Source: Clostridiales bacterium
Lineage (GTDB): Bacteria; Bacillota; Clostridia; Clostridiales; Caloramatoraceae
Length of the DNA: 21,306 bases
Assembly: GCA_026416355.1 (NCBI GenBank)
Contig: JAOAFH010000096.1
Location: 1 to 21,306 of the forward strand
Direction: 5' to 3'
A program made the translations under genes and the position numbers. Of this stretch, positions 13,490 to 21,306 are shown piece by piece. The notes beneath the pieces are model-generated. The model ran no database searches. It was not told the DNA's origin and saw nothing but the letters and a program-made list of their open reading frames with translations. Position 1 is the first letter of the stretch; each line of letters opens with the position of its first letter.

Positions 13490-14593
13490 ATGTGGTTTAT
13501 ATGTGAAAAGGATTTATTACAAGAAGCAATCAATACTGTTCAAAAAGCAACTTCAACTAAAACAACTTATCCTATACTAGAAGGAATTCATATAAAGGCA
13601 ACTAAAGATAATAAAGTTACTTTTACAGCAACAGATTTAGATTTAGGTATAGAAACTATTATAGAAACAGAGGTATATCAAGAGGGTGCTACTGTTATTA
13701 ATTCAAAACTATTTGGGGAATTTATAAGAAAACTACCAAATGACAAGGTTATAATAAAAATGGAGGAAAACAATATTTATATAACTTGCCAAAAATCTGA
13801 GTTTGTTATATTAGGCAACAATCCAGATGAGTTCCCAAAGCTACCAACAATCAATGAAAACTCAATGTATGAAATCTCTCAAGATGTAATAAAGAATATG
13901 ATAAGATCAACAATATTTGCAATTGCACAAGAGGAAACAAGACCAATACTTACAGGGGTTTTATTTGAAGTTAAAGATAGAAAACTTAGATTTATCGCTC
14001 TAGATGGATATAGATTAGCCCTAAAGAGCTATGATATAGATTCGGATAATGAAATTAGTGCTGTAATTCCTGGAAAAACACTTAATGAAATTTCAAAGAT
14101 ACTTGAAACAACAGACGAAAAGGCAAAAATAACATTTACTCCAAATCATATATTATTTAACCTTGGAAATACTAAAGTAATATCAAGGCTTTTAGATGGA
14201 GACTTTATAAACTATAGACAAATAATCCCTGAGGAATATAGATTAAGGGTTAAAGTAAATAAAGATGAACTGTTAGATAGTATTGAAAGAGCCTCACTTC
14301 TTGCAAGAGAAGGAAAGACTAACCTTATAAAATTTGATATTAAAGACACAAGTATGATAATAACTTCTAATTCACAAATGGGTAAAGTATATGAAGAAGT
14401 TAATATTGAACTTGAAGGAGAAAACTTAAAGATAGCCTTTAACTCAAAGTACTTTATAGATGTATTAAGAATAATAGATTCAGAAGACATTTTCTTAGAG
14501 TTTACAACAAATGTAAGTCCATGTATCGTTAAAAAATGTGATTCAGACGATTATATATATCTTGTTTTACCTGTTAGATTAGTAGAAGAATAA
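13490..14593 (+). CDS. dnaN: DNA polymerase III beta subunit (sliding clamp)
   Basis: A 367-residue clamp protein, normal for Firmicutes. It forms a ring dimer that holds the replicative polymerase on DNA. The start MWFICEKDLLQEAIN, TYPILEGI, the domain-2 QEETRPILTGVLFE with the DGYRLA loop, and the C-terminal YLVLPVRL are typical; the C-terminal part forms the peptide-binding pocket. ATG 13490 has AAGGAGG 8 nt upstream. The in-frame GTG at 13466 lies inside the palindromic DnaA box and lacks a ribosome-binding site. It is followed by a small hairpin before yaaA. Confidence 0.97.
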   Translation: MWFICEKDLLQEAINTVQKATSTKTTYPILEGIHIKATKDNKVTFTATDLDLGIETIIETEVYQEGATVINSKLFGEFIRKLPNDKVIIKMEENNIYITCQKSEFVILGNNPDEFPKLPTINENSMYEISQDVIKNMIRSTIFAIAQEETRPILTGVLFEVKDRKLRFIALDGYRLALKSYDIDSDNEISAVIPGKTLNEISKILETTDEKAKITFTPNHILFNLGNTKVISRLLDGDFINYRQIIPEEYRLRVKVNKDELLDSIERASLLAREGKTNLIKFDIKDTSMIITSNSQMGKVYEEVNIELEGENLKIAFNSKYFIDVLRIIDSEDIFLEFTTNVSPCIVKKCDSDDYIYLVLPVRLVEE

Positions 14594-14600
14594 TTAGACA

Positions 14601-14625
14601 AAAAGGTGCCTTGCACCTTTTGTTT
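14601..14625 (+). terminator. Weak terminator/attenuator between dnaN and yaaA
   Basis: AAAAGGTGC (14601-14609) pairs with GCACCTTTT (14613-14621) around a 3-nt loop, followed by GTTTAATTTT. The 9-bp stem and interrupted U-run suggest partial termination, so yaaA-recF may be made at lower level than dnaN. Confidence 0.65.
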
Positions 14626-14650
14626 AATTTTAGGATAAGGAGGTATAAAA

Positions 14651-14860
14651 ATGGAGGAAATATCAATAAATACAGAATTTATCAAATTGGATCAGCTATT
14701 AAAATGGGCTAATATTGCAGACTCAGGTGCATTTGCAAAAATGATGATTCAAAATGGAGATGTTAAAGTAAATGGTGAAGTAGTTGTAAGTAGAGGGAAA
14801 AAGGTTTTTAAAGGTGATGTTGTAGAGATTGCTGATTTAGGAACTTTTAAAGTGGTATAG
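14651..14860 (+). CDS. yaaA: S4 domain RNA-binding protein YaaA
   Basis: A 69-residue S4-domain protein. The fold runs FIKLDQLLKWANIADSGA, then MIQNGDVKVNGEVV and RGKKVFKGDVVEI, the standard alpha-L RNA-binding motif. Members between dnaN and recF are called YaaA; the related RqcP/YlmH-type proteins bind the ribosome, but the exact role of this one is not established. It has an AAGGAGG ribosome-binding site, and recF starts 8 nt after its stop. Confidence 0.93.
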   Translation: MEEISINTEFIKLDQLLKWANIADSGAFAKMMIQNGDVKVNGEVVVSRGKKVFKGDVVEIADLGTFKVV

Positions 14861-14868
14861 GTGAGCAT

Positions 14869-15978
14869 ATGCATGTTGATATTTTAGAACTTTTAAACTT
14901 TAGAAACTATCAAAAACTTGAACTAAAACTTAATGATAAGATAAACATATTTGTTGGAGAAAATGCACAGGGAAAAACAAATATTTTAGAGGCAATATAT
15001 TTTTTGAGTTCTTTAAAATCCCATAGAACCAGTAGAGATAAAGAATTAATTTATTGGAACAAGGAAAAAGCTTATATAAAAGGTGAAATAAGCAAAAATT
15101 TAGGACAATATAAAATTGAATTTTTGCTTGATATAAATGGGAAGAAGATGATGAAATTAAATGGTATAGGAGTAAGCAAGTCATCTGAAATACTTGGCAC
15201 TTTAAATTCAGTTGTGTTTTCTCCAGAAGATTTAAGACTTATAAAGGACGGACCAGCCCAAAGAAGAAAATTTATTGATAATGAATTGTGTCAAATAAGA
15301 CCAAAATACCATTATATCTTAGGTCAATACAATAAAGTTTTAATGCAAAGAAACAATATATTAAAGTCAATATATTCATCTCCTTCATTAAAAACTACAC
15401 TTGAAGTTTTTAGTGAACAACTTGCCGAATATGGGAGCATTATAATACAAAATAGAGTAGAGTTTATAAAAAAACTCTCCCTAATTGCACGACTTATTCA
15501 TAGAAAAATAACTGATGGTAAAGAAGAACTAGAGGTAATTTATAAATCAGATGTAAACACTAATCTAAGTCAAAACAATATAAAACAAGAACTTATAAAT
15601 TATTATACAAATGGTATTGATGAAGATATAAAAAAGGGGTTTACACTAAAAGGACCTCATAAGGATGATTTAATTATTTATATAAATGGCATAGATGTTA
15701 GAAATTTTGGGTCTCAAGGACAGCAAAGAACAGCGGCACTGTCACTTAAACTTTCGGAACTTGAGATTATTAAATCGGAGGTAGGGGAATACCCTGTGCT
15801 GCTTTTAGATGATGTTTTATCTGAACTTGATCCTAATAGGCAGTTTTTTTTGCTAAATTCTCTTAAAGATATTCAAACTATAATTACTTGTACAAGTACA
15901 AGGGATATAGATATTAAGAAATTTGGCGAAAAAAGCGTTTTTGAAGTAAAAAAAGGAACAGTTGTTCGTTTAGAATAA
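14869..15978 (+). CDS. recF: DNA replication and repair protein RecF
   Basis: A 369-residue SMC-like ATPase that, with RecO and RecR, helps load RecA at gaps. Walker A GENAQGKT is at residues 30-37, preceded by LLNFRNYQKLEL. VFSPEDLRLIKDGPAQRRKF is the family motif in the middle. The ABC-type signature FGSQGQQRTAALSLKL and Walker B VLLLDDVLSELD are near the C-terminus. Length and position are standard. GGTGAG lies just ahead of the ATG, so translation is probably coupled to yaaA. Confidence 0.96.
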   Translation: MHVDILELLNFRNYQKLELKLNDKINIFVGENAQGKTNILEAIYFLSSLKSHRTSRDKELIYWNKEKAYIKGEISKNLGQYKIEFLLDINGKKMMKLNGIGVSKSSEILGTLNSVVFSPEDLRLIKDGPAQRRKFIDNELCQIRPKYHYILGQYNKVLMQRNNILKSIYSSPSLKTTLEVFSEQLAEYGSIIIQNRVEFIKKLSLIARLIHRKITDGKEELEVIYKSDVNTNLSQNNIKQELINYYTNGIDEDIKKGFTLKGPHKDDLIIYINGIDVRNFGSQGQQRTAALSLKLSELEIIKSEVGEYPVLLLDDVLSELDPNRQFFLLNSLKDIQTIITCTSTRDIDIKKFGEKSVFEVKKGTVVRLE

Positions 15979-15983
15979 ATTAT

Positions 15984-16011
15984 TTGTGAATTTTAGAATT
16001 TGTATTATAAT
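15984..16011 (+). promoter_or_regulatory. Candidate promoter for remB-gyrB-gyrA
   Basis: TTGTGA (15984-15989, 4/6 match to the -35) is followed by a 16-bp spacer and a perfect TATAAT (16006-16011), between the recF stop and remB. It would start RNA near 16018, about 27 nt before the remB ATG. Confidence 0.55.
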
Positions 16012-16044
16012 AAAAAAAGGACTAAAATTAGGGAGGATTTTTTT

Positions 16045-16302
16045 ATGTTTTTACACATAGGTGAGAATGTGGTGATACCTTTAAGTGAAGTCATTGCTAT
16101 TTTTGACATAAATTCAACTTCAGGAACGGATACTAGAAATTTTTTAAAAATAGCTGAAGAAGAGGGCTTTGTTACAAAAATAACAGACGATCCTCCAAAA
16201 TCTTTTATTTTAACTGAAAGAAATAAAAAAAGTATAATCTATCTATCACCTATTTCTTCTCTTACATTAGTTAAAAGAACAGGATATATAAATGAACTTT
16301 AA
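16045..16302 (+). CDS. remB: Extracellular matrix regulator RemB (DUF370)
   Basis: An 85-residue DUF370 protein. RemA/RemB of B. subtilis activate biofilm-matrix genes; RemA is a ring-forming DNA-binding protein and RemB its paralogue, encoded between recF and gyrB. The pattern MFLHIGENVVIPLSEVIAIFD and the C-terminal FILTERNKKSIIYLSPIS match RemB. ATG 16045 has GGGAGG upstream; a longer frame from 16000 overlaps the candidate promoter. gyrB starts 14 nt after its stop. The target genes in this organism are unknown. Confidence 0.92.
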   Translation: MFLHIGENVVIPLSEVIAIFDINSTSGTDTRNFLKIAEEEGFVTKITDDPPKSFILTERNKKSIIYLSPISSLTLVKRTGYINEL

Positions 16303-16316
16303 AGAGGTGAAATTTT

Positions 16317-18209
16317 ATGCAACAATATAGTGCAAACGAGATACAGGTACTAGAAGGTCTAGAGGCTGTTAGAAAAAGACCTGGTATGTACATAGGTAGT
16401 ACAGGTCCTAAGGGTTTACACCACTTAGTTTACGAAATAGTTGACAACTCAATAGACGAAGCATTGGCAGGATATTGTAGTAATATTGAAGTTATTATAC
16501 ATAATGACAATTCAATTACTGTTACAGATAATGGTAGAGGTATTCCTGTTGATATGCATCCAAAGCTACAAAAACCAGCTGTAGAAGTTGTATTTACAGT
16601 TCTACATGCAGGTGGTAAGTTTGGAGGCGGAGGATACAAGGTATCAGGTGGTCTACATGGAGTTGGTGCATCAGTTGTTAATGCACTTTCAGAATGGCTT
16701 GAAGTTAAAGTTAGAAGAGATGGAAAAGAATATTACCAAAAATATGAAAGAGGAAAGGTGTTATGTGAACTTACGGCTGTTGGAGATGCAACTACAACAG
16801 GAACAACTGTAAGTTTTAAGCCAGACTATCAAATATTTGAAGAGTTAGAATACGATTATGATACACTAGCACAAAGACTTAGAGAACTTGCATTTTTAAA
16901 TAAAGGTATTTGTATTGTTTTAAAGGATGAAAGAGAAGAAAAAGAAGAAAAATTCCATTATGAGGGCGGAATTAAGGAATTTGTTAAATACCTAAATAGA
17001 AACAAAGAAGTTCTTAATGATGAACCAATTTATGTAGAAGGCGTAAAGGATGATATCATCGTTGAAATAGCACTTCAATACAATGACAGCTATAATGAAA
17101 ACATATTTTCATTTGCTAATAACATAGATACTCCAGAAGGTGGAACACATGTTAGTGGATTTAAAACAGCATTAACAAAGGTTATAAATGATTATGCAAG
17201 AAAGTACGGATTTTTAAAAGAAAGTGACAAAAACCTAGCTGGAGAAGATACTAGAGAAGGTTTAACAGCTGTAGTTTCAGTTAAAATTACAGAGCCACAA
17301 TTTGAAGGGCAAACAAAGACAAAGCTTGGAAATACAGAAGTTAGAAGTGTTGTAGATGCAATAGTATCAGATAAAGTAGCAGCATTTTTAGAGGAAAATC
17401 CGCATGTATCAAAAATAATACTAGAAAAGAGCATAATGGCTCAAAGAGCAAGAGAAGCAGCTAGAAAGGCAAGAGAACTTACAAGAAGAAAGTCTGTACT
17501 AGACTCAACATCACTTCCAGGAAAGCTTGCTGACTGTTCAGAAAAGGATCCAAAGCTTTGTGAAATATATCTTGTTGAGGGTGACTCAGCAGGAGGTTCT
17601 GCAAAGGGTGGTAGAGACAGAAGATTCCAAGCAATTTTACCACTTAGAGGTAAAATCATGAATGTTGAAAAGCAAAGATTAGACAAGATATTGTCATATC
17701 AAGAAATAAGAAACATGATTACAGCTTTTGGTGCTGGAATTGGTGATGAATTTGATATTAGTAAAATAAGATATGACAAAATAATAATCATGACAGATGC
17801 CGATGTTGACGGTGCACATATTAGAACACTGCTTTTAACATTCTTCTATAGATACATGAAACCATTGATAGAAGAAGGTCATGTATATATAGCTCAACCA
17901 CCACTATATAAAATAACTAAAAATAGAAAAATACAATATGCATATTCAGATAAAGAACTAGAAAAGAAATTAAACGAAATTGGAAGAGACAATGTAGAAA
18001 TACAAAGATACAAAGGTCTTGGAGAAATGAATGCAGAACAGCTTTGGGAAACAACAATGAATCCAGAAACTAGAACTCTACTTAAAGTTGAAATTGAAGA
18101 TGCAGTTGCAGCAGATGAAATATTTACAATCCTAATGGGAGATAAAGTAGAGCCTAGAAGGGAATTCATACAAAAGAATGCTAAGAAAGTTAAAAATCTT
18201 GACATATAA
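16317..18209 (+). CDS. gyrB: DNA gyrase subunit B
   Basis: A 630-residue type IIA topoisomerase subunit that supplies ATPase and part of the DNA-cleavage site; with GyrA it introduces negative supercoils. The N-terminus has LEGLEAVRKRPGMYIG. The GHKL ATPase motifs include EIVDNSIDEA and DNGRGIPVD, and a glycine-rich lid YKVSGGLHGVGASVVN. The TOPRIM domain shows EGDSAGG (421-427) and the metal-binding DADVD (494-498). The Firmicute-length protein lacks the long insert of E. coli GyrB. GyrA begins 12 nt after its stop. Confidence 0.97.
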   Translation: MQQYSANEIQVLEGLEAVRKRPGMYIGSTGPKGLHHLVYEIVDNSIDEALAGYCSNIEVIIHNDNSITVTDNGRGIPVDMHPKLQKPAVEVVFTVLHAGGKFGGGGYKVSGGLHGVGASVVNALSEWLEVKVRRDGKEYYQKYERGKVLCELTAVGDATTTGTTVSFKPDYQIFEELEYDYDTLAQRLRELAFLNKGICIVLKDEREEKEEKFHYEGGIKEFVKYLNRNKEVLNDEPIYVEGVKDDIIVEIALQYNDSYNENIFSFANNIDTPEGGTHVSGFKTALTKVINDYARKYGFLKESDKNLAGEDTREGLTAVVSVKITEPQFEGQTKTKLGNTEVRSVVDAIVSDKVAAFLEENPHVSKIILEKSIMAQRAREAARKARELTRRKSVLDSTSLPGKLADCSEKDPKLCEIYLVEGDSAGGSAKGGRDRRFQAILPLRGKIMNVEKQRLDKILSYQEIRNMITAFGAGIGDEFDISKIRYDKIIIMTDADVDGAHIRTLLLTFFYRYMKPLIEEGHVYIAQPPLYKITKNRKIQYAYSDKELEKKLNEIGRDNVEIQRYKGLGEMNAEQLWETTMNPETRTLLKVEIEDAVAADEIFTILMGDKVEPRREFIQKNAKKVKNLDI

Positions 18210-18221
18210 TGAGGTGAAACC

Positions 18222-20669
18222 ATGGAAGATAGAAGGGAACAGGTTCTATCCGTTGATATAAAGGATGAGATGAAAAAATGTTATATAGATTATGCCATGA
18301 GCGTTATCGTAGGGCGTGCACTTCCAGATGTTAGAGATGGGTTAAAACCTGTACACAGAAGAATACTTTACTCAATGCATGAACTAGGATTATATCCTGA
18401 CAAACAATACAGAAAGTCTGCCAGAATCGTTGGGGACGTACTAGGTAAATACCATCCACATGGTGATAGTGCTGTTTATGATGCAATGGTTCGTCTAGCA
18501 CAAGATTTTTCAACTAGATATCCTCTAGTTGATGGACATGGTAACTTTGGTTCTATTGATGGTGATGGTGCAGCTGCTATGCGTTACACTGAAGCTAGAC
18601 TATCAAAGATTTCAATGGAACTATTAAGAGACATAAATAAAGATACAATTGATTTTGCAGATAACTTTGATGGAACAGAAAAGGAGCCAACAGTTCTACC
18701 ATCAAGATATCCAAACCTACTTGTTAATGGTTCTTCAGGTATTGCGGTAGGTATGGCAACAAATATTCCACCGCACAACCTTGGTGAAGTAATTGATGGA
18801 ACAGTAATGCTTATTGACAACCCTGAAGTTACTATAAAGGAATTGATAACAAAGGTTAAAGGACCTGATTTTCCAACAGCAGGGCTTATATTAGGAAAAG
18901 AAGGAATTAGACAGGCATACGAAACAGGTAGAGGAAGAATAACAGTTAGAGCAAAAGCTGAAATAGAAGAAGAAAAGGGAAGAAACAGAATAATTGTTAC
19001 AGAAATTCCTTATCAAGTTAATAAGGCAAAACTTATAGAAGATATTGCTGAACTTGTAAAGGATAAAAAGATAGAAGGTATTTCAGATTTAAGAGATGAA
19101 TCTGATAGACAAGGTATGAGAATAGTTATAGAACTAAAGAGGGATGCAAATCCTAACGTTGTTCTAAATCTTTTATATAAACATACAAAGATGCAAGACA
19201 CATTTAGTGTTATAATGCTTGCATTAGTTGATGGAGAACCTAAAATACTAAACCTAAAGGAAGTATTAACACATTATATAAACTTCCAAAAGGAAGTAAT
19301 AAGAAGAAGAACTCAATATGAACTTGACAAAGCAGAAGCAAGGGCACATATATTAGAGGGATTAAGGATTGCTCTTGATCACATAGATGAGGTTATTAAA
19401 TTAATTAGAGCATCAAAGACAACAGAAGAAGCTAGAAATGGCTTGATGGCAAGATTTGGTCTATCAGAAAAACAAGCTCAAGCTATTCTTGATATGAGAC
19501 TTCAAAGATTAACAGGATTAGAAAGAGATAAAATAGAACAAGAATATGCAGAGCTTATTAAAACAATAAACAGACTTAAGGAAATATTAGCAAATGAAAG
19601 ACTTATCCTTGATGTTATTAAAAACGAACTATTAGAAATAAAAGAAAAATATTCAGATGAAAGAAGAACAAAGATAGTAAATAGCACTGAGGAAATAGAT
19701 ATAGAGGATTTAATACAAGAAGAGGAAGTAGTTATAACTATAACTCATGCAGGTTATGTAAAGAGAATTCCGATAGATAACTATAAGAGCCAAAAGAGAG
19801 GCGGAAAGGGAATTCAAGGTTTAACTACAAGGGAAGATGATTTTGTTGAAAACATATTTATTACATCTACCCACAACAACCTACTGTTCTTTACAAACTT
19901 AGGAAGAGCATATAAACTAAAGGCTTATGAAATACCTGAGGCAGGAAGAACAGCAAGAGGAACAAATATAGTAAACATACTTCCATTTAGCCCAAGGGAA
20001 AGAATACAAGCAGTTATAGCTATAAAGGAATTTGATGATGACAAGTATATTTTCTTTGCAACTAGAGATGGAGTTGTTAAAAAGACTTCCTTAAGCGAAT
20101 TTAGCTCAATTAGAAAGAGTGGAATTAATGCTATTAATCTAAGGGTAGACGATGAACTTATAGGAGTTAAGTTAACTGATGGTAATAGCATAGTGACAAT
20201 AGTAACACAAAATGGATACTCAATAACATTTGAAGAAAGTGATGTTAGATGCATGGGAAGAACAGCTGCAGGGGTTAAGGGTATAACCCTAAGAGATGGA
20301 GATATTGCAGTTGGAATGGATTTATTTGATGAAGAATCTGATCTTCTTGTAGTTAGTGAAAATGGTTATGGAAAGAGAACACCATGTAAGGAATATTCAA
20401 TCCAAAACAGAGGTGGAAAGGGATTAATAACATACAAGGTTACAGAAAAGACAGGAAGTATAGTTGGTGCTAAAACAGTTAAGGATAAGGACGAAATAAT
20501 GCTAATTAATAGCAATGGTATAATTATAAGACTTGAGGTTTCTGGAATTTCAAGAACAAGCAGAAACACAATGGGTGTAACATTAATGAGAACAACTGAC
20601 GATGAAAGAATAGTTTCAATTGCCAAGATAAACAACCAAGATAATGATGAAGTAGAAGAACAAGAATAA
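18222..20669 (+). CDS. gyrA: DNA gyrase subunit A
   Basis: An 815-residue subunit that cuts and rejoins DNA and wraps it on a C-terminal beta-pinwheel. The catalytic tyrosine is Y122 in AAMRYTE. The quinolone-resistance region PHGDSAVYDAMV has S83 and D87, the usual sensitive-type residues, with numbering identical to E. coli. The GyrA-box QKRGGKG (524-530), which marks true gyrase rather than topoisomerase IV, opens the C-terminal domain, which ends in an acidic tail (DNDEVEEQE). GAGGTGA lies just before the ATG. It ends the dnaA-to-gyrA group and is followed by a terminator. Confidence 0.97.
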   Translation: MEDRREQVLSVDIKDEMKKCYIDYAMSVIVGRALPDVRDGLKPVHRRILYSMHELGLYPDKQYRKSARIVGDVLGKYHPHGDSAVYDAMVRLAQDFSTRYPLVDGHGNFGSIDGDGAAAMRYTEARLSKISMELLRDINKDTIDFADNFDGTEKEPTVLPSRYPNLLVNGSSGIAVGMATNIPPHNLGEVIDGTVMLIDNPEVTIKELITKVKGPDFPTAGLILGKEGIRQAYETGRGRITVRAKAEIEEEKGRNRIIVTEIPYQVNKAKLIEDIAELVKDKKIEGISDLRDESDRQGMRIVIELKRDANPNVVLNLLYKHTKMQDTFSVIMLALVDGEPKILNLKEVLTHYINFQKEVIRRRTQYELDKAEARAHILEGLRIALDHIDEVIKLIRASKTTEEARNGLMARFGLSEKQAQAILDMRLQRLTGLERDKIEQEYAELIKTINRLKEILANERLILDVIKNELLEIKEKYSDERRTKIVNSTEEIDIEDLIQEEEVVITITHAGYVKRIPIDNYKSQKRGGKGIQGLTTREDDFVENIFITSTHNNLLFFTNLGRAYKLKAYEIPEAGRTARGTNIVNILPFSPRERIQAVIAIKEFDDDKYIFFATRDGVVKKTSLSEFSSIRKSGINAINLRVDDELIGVKLTDGNSIVTIVTQNGYSITFEESDVRCMGRTAAGVKGITLRDGDIAVGMDLFDEESDLLVVSENGYGKRTPCKEYSIQNRGGKGLITYKVTEKTGSIVGAKTVKDKDEIMLINSNGIIIRLEVSGISRTSRNTMGVTLMRTTDDERIVSIAKINNQDNDEVEEQE

Positions 20670-20710
20670 TTTTATATAATTTATTTTTAAATATAAACAT
20701 TAAATTAATT

Positions 20711-20762
20711 AGCGACATTCATTAACCAGATTTTTAGATTGGAGATGAATGTCGCTTTTTTA
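20711..20762 (+). terminator. Terminator after gyrA
   Basis: AGCGACATTCAT (20711-20722) pairs perfectly with ATGAATGTCGCT (20745-20756) around an unusually long 22-nt loop, followed by a run of T. It closes the gyrBA transcript before the rRNA operon. Confidence 0.88.
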
Positions 20763-21050
20763 TGTAATTTTATTAATTAGGCTATTTGTCAATAATTATG
20801 GCAGGCCTTTATGATTTGATAAGGATTATAGAAATAGAGGCTAAAATAAAAGAGTTTTCTGTTTGAAAATTCGAACCTTCGTCATCTGACGTCTATGGTG
20901 GCGGACTCAGCTCAGCACATCCGTATACTAAATACTTCTTTAATTGTTTAATGTCCTTTATTTTGCAGTATGTTTAAGTTATTTTATAAAAACTTGTGAG
21001 ATAACCACATTTATTAATCAAATAAGTGAATAAAAAATTTATATTTGTTA
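20763..21050. other. Gene-free stretch between gyrA terminator and rRNA promoters, with a GC-rich island
   Basis: No convincing open frame or complete RNA gene is present. Most of it is AT-rich. Positions 20870-20925 are about 54% GC (30 of 56) and contain TTCGAAC, a CGTCA-TC-TGACG inverted repeat and CAGCTCAG, all reminiscent of tRNA arms but not foldable into a complete tRNA. It could be a relic of a tRNA or rRNA spacer. Confidence 0.6.
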
Positions 21051-21079
21051 TTGACATAATAAGAAACTGATGATAATAT
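21051..21079 (+). promoter_or_regulatory. Upstream rRNA promoter (P1)
   Basis: A perfect TTGACA (21051-21056) is followed by -10 candidates TAATAT (21074-21079, 17-bp spacing) or GATAAT (21072-21077, 15-bp spacing), with AT-rich DNA upstream that could act as an UP element. Confidence 0.65.
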
Positions 21080-21122
21080 TATAAAAGTCGACAGCGCGAT
21101 AGAAAAAAGATAAAAAAAGTTG

Positions 21123-21151
21123 TTGACAAAGAAAAAAACAAATGATAGAAT
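21123..21151 (+). promoter_or_regulatory. Downstream rRNA promoter (P2)
   Basis: TTGACA (21123-21128), a 17-bp spacer and TAGAAT (21146-21151) form a near-consensus sigma-A promoter 72 bp after P1. The leader then has the TTGAAAACTGAACAG element common before Firmicute 16S genes. Confidence 0.85.
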
Positions 21152-21221
21152 AAATCATGTTGATGAACGGTCCTTGAAAACTGAACAGCGAGAGCGAACG
21201 TACTAAAATAAGCTTAGGTTT

Positions 21222-21306
<85 letters not shown>

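Noticed and set aside
20868..20926. A tRNA gene on either strand in the GC-rich island
   Set aside because: Only isolated arm-like pieces are present. The T-stem has mismatches on both strands, the D-loop is too short, and no acceptor stem closes, so I do not call a tRNA.

Overview
The window is the chromosomal replication-origin neighbourhood of a low-GC, spore-forming Clostridia-type Firmicute. The gene order is rnpA-rpmH / oriC / dnaA-dnaN-yaaA-recF-remB-gyrB-gyrA on the right and yidD-yidC-jag-mnmE-mnmG-rsmG-noc-parA-parB on the left. RemB, Noc, the Soj/Spo0J pair, the spore protein YyaC and an YtvI-like sporulation membrane protein fit a sporulating Firmicute. The start of a 16S rRNA gene at the right edge has a Clostridiaceae-like 5' end. 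Genus cannot be fixed from this much sequence.

Left arm (1-11308). From oriC outward on the minus strand come the ribosome/RNase P/membrane-insertion group rpmH-rnpA-yidD-yidC-jag, closed by a 14-bp-stem terminator. The tRNA-modification and chromosome group mnmE-mnmG-rsmG-noc follows. Then come parA-parB, a perfect 16-bp parS touching the parB stop codon, a DUF4446 membrane protein and a YkuS-like small protein. Three genes run head-on to the replication fork on the plus strand: a half-size TMEM165/GDT1 transporter, yyaC and the truncated ytvI.

Origin (about 11309-13489). This is a bipartite oriC around dnaA. The rpmH-dnaA gap has seven consensus DnaA boxes between 11435 and 11587, forming two similar three-box groups plus one between them; an eighth lies near dnaA. 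The dnaA-dnaN gap has two further consensus boxes, a tandem of near-consensus boxes, a short GC-rich patch, six perfect DnaA-trios and an AT-rich stretch. That is the layout of the basal unwinding element of Bacillus subtilis. A palindromic DnaA box sits against the dnaN ribosome-binding site.

Right arm (13490-21306). dnaN, yaaA, recF, remB, gyrB and gyrA encode the sliding clamp, an S4 RNA-binding protein, recombination mediator RecF, matrix regulator RemB and DNA gyrase. A long-loop terminator follows gyrA. About 460 bp later, behind two tandem promoters, the first 85 nt of a 16S rRNA gene begin.

Most of this is a textbook origin region. The least ordinary signals are (i) two neighbouring intergenic hairpins that look like terminators but place the next gene's Shine-Dalgarno in their 3' arm just after the previous stop codon (yyaC and ykuS); (ii) a half-parS repeat written into the last codons of parB beside the full parS; (iii) a Noc without the usual N-terminal membrane-binding segment; and (iv) a 56-bp GC-rich island with tRNA-like fragments upstream of the rRNA promoters. 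I found no CRISPR array, insertion sequence, prophage or clearly new multi-gene system.
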